Of a stretch of DNA of 64,000 nt, positions 19,401 through 30,366 are shown in pieces. Numbering within the stretch: position 1 is the first letter of the stretch; each line of letters begins with the position of its first letter. The stretch comes from Struthio camelus (lineage: Eukaryota > Chordata > Aves > Struthioniformes > Struthionidae). A program made the translations under genes and the position numbers. The notes under the pieces were generated by a model. It was not told where the DNA came from. It saw only the letters and a list, made by a program, of their open reading frames with translations, and did no database searches. Location: contig NC_090967.1 of assembly GCF_040807025.1 (NCBI RefSeq), positions 6,316,001 through 6,380,000 on the forward strand. Reading direction: 5' to 3'.

Positions 19401-22241
19401 ACGAGATCAACTCCTTCATCTGCCTCTGCCTGCCCAGCTACGGCGGCAGCCGCTGCGAGAAAGGTGGGGACCGAGGAGGGGACCGGCTCGCCGTGGGGGT
19501 GCACGTGGCAAGAGGACCCAGGAGTCCTGCTCCTGCGCTGCACGCCGCGGCGCCCTCCCAAGCGGGACGGGGACCTCCTCCGCGCACCCGTTCCCAGGGC
19601 GTCCCGGGCACCCGGCACCCTCCCATCGGCATCGCCGTCTCCCGGCAGACACGGAGGGCTGCGACCACAACTGGCACAAGTTCCAGGGCCACTGCTACCG
19701 CTACTTCGCCCACCGGCGCTCCTGGGAGGACGCCGAGCGGGACTGCCGCCGCCGCGCCGGCCACTTGACCAGCATCCACTCCCGCGAGGAGCACGGCTTC
19801 ATCAACAGTACGCAGGCGGCGGGGCAGGCGCGCGGGGACGCCGGCCCGGCGCTGCCAGGAGCAGCCCTTCCCTCTCCAGCCCCGGCTCTTCCAGCTTGGA
19901 AGCCGGGCGCCGGCTGCCAAGGCGCAGCGAGCAGCTCAAGGGCCGGTCCCGGGAGCCTGGGAAATGCCCCGTGCTGACTTGGGCCATTTCGTGACAGGGA
20001 GCTGCCAAGCCGGGAAATGCAGCCTGGCCTTGTTTCGCTCCTTTTGCATGTGCATGCAAGCTGGTGCAGAGGGCACATGCGCTCGCTGCACCCGCCGGCT
20101 TTGCAACAGCCCTGTCATCCCACTTGGAGGGAGCACAGGAGGGTTTGGCACCTTGTTCTGGTGCCTTTCGAGCATCCAGCACCTCTGGGTGCTCTTCGTA
20201 TTCGCGCCGTGTGAGATGGAGGTGTCCTGGAGAGGGAGACAAGCCTCACGCGTTTCTCTGTAGGCTTCGGGCATGAAAACACCTGGATCGGGCTCAATGA
20301 CCGGATCGTGGAGCAGGACTTCCAGTGGACAGACAACACCGGCTTGGTGAGGCCAGCCGTGCTGGGGGCGAAGGCGTGGGGTGTACGGGGTGCGTGGGGT
20401 GCCAGGCGCCGGGGCACTCATCCTCTCTCCTTTTCCCCCAGCAATATGAGAACTGGCGGGAGAACCAGCCTGACAACTTCTTTGCGGGCGGTGAGGACTG
20501 CGTGGTGCTGGTGTCCCACGAGATTGGCAAATGGAACGACGTGCCCTGCAATTACAATCTGCCCTACATCTGCAAGAAAGGCACAGGTACCGCCTGGCCC
20601 CAGCCCCAGCATCCCTCCGGGTACCATCCCTGTCCTACAGCTCTGGCATCCCTCCCCAGGCACCATCCCCATCCCACGGCCCCATCATCTCACCAGGCAC
20701 CATCCACATCCTGTGGCCCCGGCATCCATCACAGGTACCATCCCCATCCCACAGCCCAGCATCCCTCCCCAGGCACCATCTCCATCCCATGGCCCCATCA
20801 TCTCACCAGGTACCATCCCCATCCCATGGCCCTGGCATCCCTCCGGGTACCATCCCCATCACATGGTCCTGGCATCCCTCCTGGGTACCATCCCCATCCC
20901 ACAGCCTCATCATCTCACCAGGTACCATCCCCATCCCGTGGCCCTGGCATCCCTCCAGGTACCATCCCCATCGCATGGCCCTGGCATCCCTCCCCGGGTA
21001 CCACCCCCATCCCACAGCCCCATCATCTCACCAGGTACCATCCCCATCCCATGGCCCTGGCATCCCTCCCTGGGTACCATCCCCATCCCACAGCCTCGTC
21101 ATCTCACCAGGTACCATCCCCATCCCATGGCCCCGGCATCCCTCCCCACATACCATCCCCATCCTGTGGTCCCAGCATTCATCACAGGTACCATCCCCAT
21201 CCCGTGGCCCTGGCATCCCTCCGGGCATCTTCCCCCTCCCACAGCCCCGTCATGTCACCAGGTACCATCCCCATCCCATGGCCCCAGCATCCCTCCCCAC
21301 CGCTCCTGGGCACCTCCTCGTCCTCAGAAAACCTCTCCCCTCTGCTGCCGTCACAGCCCTTCGACAAGGAAAACTCAAGCAGCTTCCCTTAATCTCCATT
21401 TTTTTCCCCCCACAGCTTAATTCTTCCCTCTCCACTTTAATTTGCTTAATTTGCCGCCATTAAAACTATTAAGTTCTCATTCCTTATCTTGAAAGTTATA
21501 TTAACCTCCAGCTGTTCGTGCCGAGCCGGAGGAGTACGCCTCCCGCTCCCGCCGGCCACGTGTAATGATATATCTGTCCCGATAAGGCCATTAATTAAAT
21601 ATGTAAATCCTCGGCGAACACCTTGGTGCAAAACTGTCGGAGGAGCCTCTTGACGGACGGGATTTATAGCCAAGCCGTCCGCGGGCGTCGGAGCCGGCGG
21701 TGGGGCGTTAGGCAGGGCTGGGCCGGCCCCGCGGCCGGCGGGGGCGCGGGCTGAGCGCCGCTCGTCCCCGCAGTGCTGTGCGGGCCCCCGCCGGAGGTGG
21801 AGAACGCCTTCGCCGTGGGGAAGAAGAAGGAGAAGTACAGCATCCACGCCAGCGTGCGCTACCAGTGCGAGGAGGGCTTCACCCAGCGGCACGTGCCCAC
21901 CATCAAGTGCCACAGCAACGGGAAGTGGGACCGACCCAAAATCCTCTGCACAAAACGTTAGTGGCGCCCGGGGAAGGGGGGGGGGACGCGGAGCCCGGCG
22001 GGACGGGGAGAGGGGGGTGCAGGGGCGGTCGGTGCCCCCCCAACCTCACCACCCCGCGTGTGTCCCCCCCCCCCCGCCCTTGCCTCCGTTAGCCAGGCGG
22101 TCCCACCGGGCCCGGCGCCACCACCGCCACCGCCACAGCCACCCCCACCACCAGCACCACCACCACAAACCCCGCAAGGAGCGCAGAAAACACCGCAAGC
22201 ACCTCCGGCTGGACTGGATGGAGGAAGGCCACTACTTCTAG
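13488..22241 (+). CDS. NCAN: Neurocan core protein (lectican chondroitin sulfate proteoglycan), 1200 aa
   Basis: Coding exons: 13488-13557, 14543-14944, 15448-15622, 15702-15829, 16072-16365, 16618-17280, 17357-18277, 18890-19006, 19350-19463, 19649-19807, 20264-20346, 20442-20586, 21774-21956, 22093-22241. The frame is unbroken and phases match the lectican scheme (128, 294, 159, 83 and 145-bp exons). Order: signal peptide (1-23), V-type Ig with Cys pair (24-157), Link 1 (to 258), Link 2 (to 356), low-complexity Pro/Ala/Ser-rich centre (357-884) with an acidic SGSG glycosaminoglycan site ([14 protein letters not shown]), two EGF modules (to 961), C-type lectin (to 1090), Sushi (to 1151), and a His/Arg-rich tail ending HYF. 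Links bind hyaluronan; the lectin end binds tenascins in brain matrix. The end [12 protein letters not shown] closely matches human NCAN and separates it from brevican. The start gives an ideal signal peptide. Intron 5 uses a GC donor. Pro-91 corresponds to human Pro-92. Confidence 0.95.
13730..13860. promoter_or_regulatory. AT-rich island in NCAN intron 2
   Basis: GGATAATTAGCCAATAACAG (contains a CCAAT), then AGCAAATAACGAACTATC and CCACAATAAATAGTGAG, lie 170-300 bases after the signal-peptide exon. SOX-like ACAAT/AACAG and homeodomain-like cores cluster here. The rest of intron 2 (13860-14540) is GC-rich without features. Confidence 0.28.
15000..15445. repeat. Minisatellite filling NCAN intron 3
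   Basis: Degenerate 12-18-bp units are built on GCACCCCATGC / GTGCAAGCC. A higher-order period is visible: a block of about 41 bases starting GCAACCCGTGCACCCC occurs at about 15168 and again at about 15312, some 144 bp apart. The array runs to within a few bases of the acceptor of exon 4 (15447). Confidence 0.85.
15828..15834 (+). other. NCAN: Non-canonical GC donor of NCAN intron 5
   Basis: The exon ends CTGCAAG at 15829 and the intron begins GCAGGC. Cutting here gives the 128-bp Link exon and the phase-1 boundary that every lectican has. The reading frame then joins correctly to exon 6 at 16072. The nearest GT (15843) would add residues and break the phase. Confidence 0.75.
18560..18745. 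promoter_or_regulatory. AT-rich island in NCAN intron 8
   Basis: CCTTAAATATTTAATATTTGC, GCTAATAATAATAGCTAG and an E-box-containing CAGCTGCTGGCAGC lie next to each other in an otherwise GC-rich 612-bp intron. A further stretch with AATACATTTAAAG follows. It is a candidate intronic enhancer; conservation is untested. Confidence 0.35.
20600..21300. repeat. Minisatellite in NCAN intron 13, unit about 37-38 bp, carrying donor-like CAGGTACC
   Basis: About 18-19 units alternate between two forms: CATCATCTCACCAGGTACC-type and GGCATCCCTCCNGGTACC-type. Each is followed by ATCCCCATCCCA(C/T)(A/G)GCC. The exact octamer CAGGTACC occurs eight times and CAGGCACC or GGGTACC variants fill most other units. 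The true exon-13 donor just upstream reads ACAG|GTACC. Confidence 0.9.
21405..21640. promoter_or_regulatory. AT-rich island before the Sushi exon of NCAN (candidate enhancer)
   Basis: A 230-bp AT-rich segment is set between a minisatellite and GC-rich DNA. It contains repeated TTTAATTTGCTTAATTTGC, GCCATTAAAACTATTAAG, TCCTTATCTTG, TGTAATGATATATC, and GGCCATTAATTAAATATG. It has several homeodomain cores (TAATTA) and two TTTGC repeats. There is no open frame of note. Confidence 0.4.
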
Positions 22242-22772
22242 AGCCGGGCGGCGAGGAAGCACAAGGGCCCCCGCGGGCGCCCGCCCCCCTCCCCGCGCCT
22301 CCGCGCCGGGATGCCGTGACTTTTCCCGAGCCCCTTCCTCCCCCTTCGCTCCCATCCCTCTTTTATAAACCCCCCCTTTTGCTTTAGCTCCTAGGATGCC
22401 CGGCCCCGTAGGGATGAGGACTGGGAGGGGGGCGGCTGCCCGTGCATCCCCCCCCCCCAGGCTCCCCCCCCTGCCCCGCACGCCCCGCGCGCGGCCAGCG
22501 GCAGCCCCCGAGCCCCCGGCGTAACGCCCCTTGTCCCTGCCGCCGGCTCCGCGCGGCGCCCCGTGTTCGGGTGGGTTTCGCGGGGGGGAGAGGTTTTCCC
22601 CCTTCCCGTTGGTGGCCGGTTGCCCCTCGGAGCTGGCGTGTGCGTGTGCGTGTATGGCGCTTCCTGAGCTGTGCTGTCGGCGACGTGACGGCCGTGTCCC
22701 GCGTGCCCCCTCCCCGGCCCCCTCCTCCGTGCCGTTTCTGACTCTCTGCGTTTCTGTACTGCTGGACATTTT

Positions 22773-22778
22773 AATAAA
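22773..22778 (+). terminator. NCAN: NCAN poly(A) signal
   Basis: A canonical AATAAA lies 532 bases after the stop codon and is followed by a T-rich stretch and TTGCTCGG. Cleavage is expected near 22795. The 3' untranslated region (22242-22795) is GC-rich with a C-run at 22450. Confidence 0.8.
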
Positions 22779-23128
22779 TTTTTTTAACAGTTGCTCGGCC
22801 CTGGCGGTGTGCTTTCCGCAGCGCGGGGAGCGCGGAGTCCCGGGGAGGGCGACGCGGGACGGGACCCCCGAGCCGTCCCCGCGGGGCGGCAAAGCGGTTC
22901 GTTCCCCGCTGCTAAATCGATGTCAAGCCACCGCAGCGCTCCTCGGAGCGCCCGTGCATCGCCGTCGCCGTCAGCCCGGCGGCAGCTCGGGCCCCGCCGC
23001 GCGGGAGGAGCAGCCGGTCCGGCAGCCCGGCCCGGCGCAGGGCTTTGCCCCCGGCCCCTCCAGCCGCGGCGGCCGGCAGCCCAAGGAGACGCACGAGCCC
23101 GGCTCGGTTCTCAAAAGCTGCCAAAGCT

Positions 23129-23134
23129 TTTATT
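23129..23134 (-). terminator. HAPLN4: HAPLN4 poly(A) signal
   Basis: TTTATT on the plus strand reads AATAAA on the minus strand (AAATAAAAGC). It lies about 950 bases past the HAPLN4 stop. The likely cleavage site near 23110 leaves only about 300 bp to the convergent NCAN end. Confidence 0.6.
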
Positions 23135-24079
23135 TCATCCAGGAGCAGCTCGCTACCACCGCAAACGCCCCGGAGCCGGGGCTCGGCCTCGGCGGCTCGG
23201 GCGTCCGGCGGCCCCTGCGCCGAGCGAGGAGGCTGCCGGCGCTCGCGGGGTGTCCGAGCCTGCCCGTCCCCCCGGCTGGATTTTGGGGGCAGGTGAAAGC
23301 AGGCGGCGAGCGCGGGCTCCCCGCCGCGACGCCCCTCTCCGAGGCGGACGGGCCCTGCCCGGCCCGGGGCAGCGCGGAGCGGGGCAGCCGGCCCGAGCAC
23401 GAGGACCGCGGAGGCTCGGACCTGCTTTGCGCCAGCAGAGCCTTTTGCACATGCAATACGCTGATTTAGAGAGCAATAACTGCAGCTGCAGCGGGCTGGG
23501 GAGCCAGCAGCCCGCACTGGGTCCCGGCGCAGGCTTTGTGGCTGGGCTACGGTGTTATTTCTCCTGCTCCATGCCTCAGTTTCCCCAAGCGTTACTTGTC
23601 TTGCTCCACGGCACGCGGTGGAGCAGGCGCCCCGGCACGGCGCAGCCCTTCCAGCTCAACGTCCCGGCCTCGAGGCCACGTCCTGGCGCCGCGCCGGGCA
23701 GCGCCGCCCTCCGCCAGCGCCTGGAGGCTCCAAGCAGCAACGCTGGGGAGGCGCTGCCCCCCCAGAGTAAAGGCGAAAAAGGAGGGGGGGGTCCTGTCTG
23801 CAACGGGGCAACCGGGGGCTGCTCGTGATGCAGGGCAGAGCAGCCCCCCCCCCGCAAGGACCCCCAACAGCCCCGCCGGGGAGCCCCAGCCCCGAACCGG
23901 AGCCCCCCGACGTCGCTCCGCCTCCGCGGCCACGGGGAAGCAGGGACGGGTGCCCCTCCATCCCCATCCAGAGCCCAGCGCCGGTCGGCCGGGCACGGGC
24001 AGGCTCGGGGGTCCCGGCAGAGCCCGGGGGATGCTCTGCAGCCGCTGCCGGACGGCGCCGGGGGAGCCCCGGGGCCGCG

Positions 24080-27083
<3,004 letters not shown>

Positions 27084-27639
27084 CTGCAGAGGGGACGCAG
27101 AGCCCGTTAAACGCCCGCCGGCACGTCGCCCCGGAGGGCACGTCCCTGCCCGGGGACGGCACCGGGCTGAGCCGGAGCGAGGCGGCAGCGCGGAGCAGAC
27201 GGCCCCGAGCTCGCCTCTCGCCCCGCGCTCGAGGATGAGCCCCGGCGACGGGGAGCTGCCGCGGAGGCCGCGTCTCTGCCCGGCGTCCCGCGGCGCGGCG
27301 AGGCCGCCCCAAGCCCGGCTCCCACCCGCACCCCGTTGCCTGCGCGGATGAGAGCAAACGGACCCAAGCGCAGGCGAGGGAACTGGCTGCAGCGCGGCCC
27401 TTGCTGGCCCTGCTGCGCGGGGGGCTCCTCCGCGCTCACCAAGGACGTTGTTTCCGGAGTTGGTGGCGCTTTTGCAGGCGAGGGAGGGCAGAGGCGGCGC
27501 GCCGAGCGGCCCCCAGCCGCCCCTCGGGGGGGAGCGGGGCCCCGTAACCCGGTCCGGCTCCGGGCTCCCGCGGGGACCCCTGCGGCGTCTGCCCTCCCGC
27601 CCTGGCCTGCGCGCCCCCCGGCAGGAAGACGGCGCTGAA

Positions 27640-27770
27640 CTCCGATTCACCCGCTCAGTTACAGCCGGGATGAATATTTCATGGCACAAGCTCCAGGCAG
27701 GATCTGTTTAGTTATTTATGTCGGCGCTGGCACATCTGTAAACTGAACTGATGGCGCTGGAGGAGGCTGC
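27640..27770. promoter_or_regulatory. AT-richer island in HAPLN4 intron 1
   Basis: GGATGAATATTTCATGG, GATCTGTTTAGTTATTTATG and CACATCTGTAAACTGAACTG stand out from GC-rich flanks. They include an E-box (CATCTG) and ATTTCAT/TTTATG cores. It is a candidate enhancer; the call rests on composition. Confidence 0.3.
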
Positions 27771-27989
27771 GGCTGCCCGGAGCCCCGTGGTGCCCCGCGC
27801 CGGCCGCAGCCCCCCTTCCCCAGTGCCTCCTGCGCGCTGGACCCCCCGGACGCCCTGTCCGGCACCCCAGGGTGCCATCCGCCGCTGTGCGCTGCCCGGT
27901 GACCTCGGAGCTGCCCCAGATCCGGGCCAGGGGCTGCTCTGCAGGAACGAGCTGCCCCGAGCGCCGGGGGCTCAGGGAAGGAGTGGGGA

Positions 27990-28625
27990 TGGGGGCTGGA
28001 CTGCCCCCCCCGGGGGTCTCGGTGACCGGCTGCAGGGCTGGGGGACTGGGCTGCGCCCCCCCGGGGTCCCGATGCACGGCTGGGGAACAAGGGGACCAGG
28101 CTGCCCCCCCGGGGTCCTGGTGACCGGCTGGGGGACTGGGCTGCCTCCCCGGGGGTCCCGGTGACTGGCTGGGGGACAAGGGGCCCGGGCTGTGCCCCTC
28201 TGGGGGGTCTCGGTGCCCAGCTGAGGGACAAGGAGCCAGGCTGCCCCCCTGGGGGTCCCGGTGCCCAGTTGGGGACCTGGGGGACCGGGCTGCCCCTCCG
28301 CGGGTCCTGGTGCCCAACTGGGGACAAGGGGACCGGGCTGCTCCCCCCGGGGGCCCCGGTGACCGGCTGGGGGACTGGGGAGCCAGGCTGCCCCCCCCCC
28401 GGGGGTCCCGGTGCCCGGCTGGGGACAAGGGGACCGGGCTGCTCCCCCCGGGGGTCCTGGTGCGCGGTTGGGGACAAGATGACTGGGCTGCTCCCCCCGG
28501 GGGTCCCGATGCCCGGCTGGGGGGCTGGGGGACCGGGCTGCGCCCCCCCGGGGTGCCGGTGCCCGGCTGGGGGGCAGAGGGGCCGGGCTGCCCCCCACCC
28601 CGGGGTCCCGGTGCCGGTGGGGACA
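27990..28625. repeat. GC-rich minisatellite in HAPLN4 intron 1, unit about 49-50 bp
   Basis: Around 12 units of the type GTCCCGGTGCCCGGCTGGGG-(ACAAGG)GGACCGGGCTGC followed by a C6-G5 run. On the minus strand the frames stay open for hundreds of codons because the unit lacks stops; this is not coding. The G-runs in every unit make G-quadruplex formation possible. Confidence 0.9.
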
Positions 28626-28896
28626 GGGGGCCCGCAGCTGCCCCCGCGGAGGTGCCGGTGCCGGTGCGGGGGGGCCGGGCCGGTGCAGTGTTGCAGTGCG
28701 GGGCACTGCGGCGGCAGCCCCGGGGCTGCGGGACGCCGGCGCCCGAGAGCGGACGGACGGGCTGGAGGGGGCTGGGGAGAGGGGTGGGGGGCCCGGTGCC
28801 AGCAGCAGCAGCCCCTGCCCGGGACCCCCGGGACCCCCGGCGCGACCCCCCGCGGGCTCCGCTGCAGCGAGCGGAGCCGCAGCGCCGCGCACTCAC

Positions 28897-29100
28897 CGCG
28901 TCCGCTGCGCGGCCGGTGCCGCCGCCGCCGCCGCCGCCGGGAGGGGCCGCGGGCGCTGCCCGCAGGAGCCGCCGCTCCGCGCAGGGGGCGGCACCGGCAC
29001 CGGCTCCGGCTCCGGCTCCGGCAGCGGCGCTGCGCAGAGCCGCCGGCTCGCCAAGGTCACCGGCCCCCGCCGCACCGGCAGCTCTGCGGGATAACGGCCA
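28897..29100 (-). promoter_or_regulatory. HAPLN4: Putative HAPLN4 untranslated exon 1 and promoter
   Basis: A strong minus-strand donor (GACGCG|GTGAGTGCG, GT at 28896-28895) ends a CpG-dense stretch containing a (GCC)7-like run and repeated GGAGCC units. Splicing from here to the acceptor directly before the ATG (27084) would give a 1.8-kb first intron. The exon 5' edge and transcription start are not determined. Confidence 0.5.
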
Positions 29101-29159
29101 AGCACCACCCCCCCCACCCCCCAAAAAGGATGCTCCGGGCAGGGCAGGGGGGGGAAGGT

Positions 29160-29640
29160 GCGTGTGCACGGAGCGGCCCACCCGTGTGCACCCACCTGCT
29201 TGCACCCACCGCCACGCTGCACCCACCCGCCTGCGCCCACCGCCACGCTGCACCCACCACCCCGCTGCACCCACTGCCACACTGCACCCACCCGCCTGCA
29301 CCCACCCTGTTGCACCCACCACCCCGCTGCACCCACCCGCTTGCGCCCACCCACCTGCGCCCACCGCCCCGCTGCACCCACCACCTCGCTGTACCTACCC
29401 GCCTGCACCCACGGCCAACCCTCTGCACCCACCGCCATGCTGCACCCACTGCCCCACTGCACCCACCCCGCTGCACCCACCGCCTCACTGCACCCACCAC
29501 CACGCTGCAACCGCCACCCCGCTGCACCCACCACCACGCTGCAACCGCCACCCCGCTGCACCCACCCGCCTGTGCCCACTGCCATGCTGCACCCACCCGC
29601 CCGTGCCTGCCACGTGCCCTCGTGCACCGCTGCACCCGCT
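29160..29640. repeat. Minisatellite upstream of HAPLN4, unit about 17 bp
   Basis: Tandem CTGCACCCACCNCCNCG-type units, about 27 copies, vary only at a few positions. The array lies in the 0.9 kb between the HAPLN4 promoter and the TM6SF2 3' end. Open frames in it are repeat artefacts. Confidence 0.9.
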
Positions 29641-29972
29641 GGCAGCCCCGCGCCCAGCACCGAGGGCCCGGCCAGGGCAGCGCGCTGGCACAGGCGGGAC
29701 GGGGGCAAAGTCCTGGCCCCGAGGTGGCGGAGCGCGGCCAGCTGCTCCCCGCCGCCGGCGCAGGTCACCGCGGCCTCCCTCGCCGCCCGTCGGCGCAGCC
29801 CGGCCGCCCCAGACGAGCCGGCCTGTCCCGCTTTGCCTGGGGGCCCGGCAGCCCCCGCAGAGGGTGGGAGCGGGCGGAGCGCGGGCGAACGACGTGGGCA
29901 CCCGGCGCGGCGGGGGGCGGTCCCCAGCAGGAGTCGAGGGGCACACGGGTTAAAAAGCCATACCTTCCGTCG

Positions 29973-29978
29973 TTTATT
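29973..29978 (-). terminator. TM6SF2: TM6SF2 poly(A) signal
   Basis: TTTATT (minus AATAAA) lies about 390 bases after the TM6SF2 stop in GC-rich DNA where such a hexamer is rare. Cleavage is expected near 29955. Confidence 0.65.
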
Positions 29979-30366
29979 TTGTAAACAGCAGTCCCTGGTC
30001 CCCACAGCGGAGCATCACAGGGCGCCGGGGGTACCGGGGCTGGCCGGGACGGCGTCCTCCGGGTGCCGCGGCGCCTCCGTCCTGCCACCGCGGCGGCCGG
30101 CTGGGCGTCCCGGGCACCGGCCGAGACCTCGGGTGCACAGAGCACCGGCACCTCGGTGCTGCAACACCCGGGACCAGCAGCGCCCGGGGCTGTTAGGGGA
30201 CGCCGGGGGCAGCACGCGGTCCCCGGGGACGCCTGGGTGGGCTCGGCCGGCCGGGACGCCCTCCCTCCTCTCCCGGGCTCGGCCCGGCCCTGCAGCGGGG
30301 ACGGGCCAGGACGGGCCAGCAGCACCTCTGCCCGCAGGCGCCGGGGTTCGGGGCGGCCGGCACTCG

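Noticed and set aside
27712-29364. 550-codon minus-strand frame with repeated PSRAPGPPGG-like units
   Set aside because: It is the translation of two minisatellites. Overlapping frames are equally open, and it spans the HAPLN4 splice donor.
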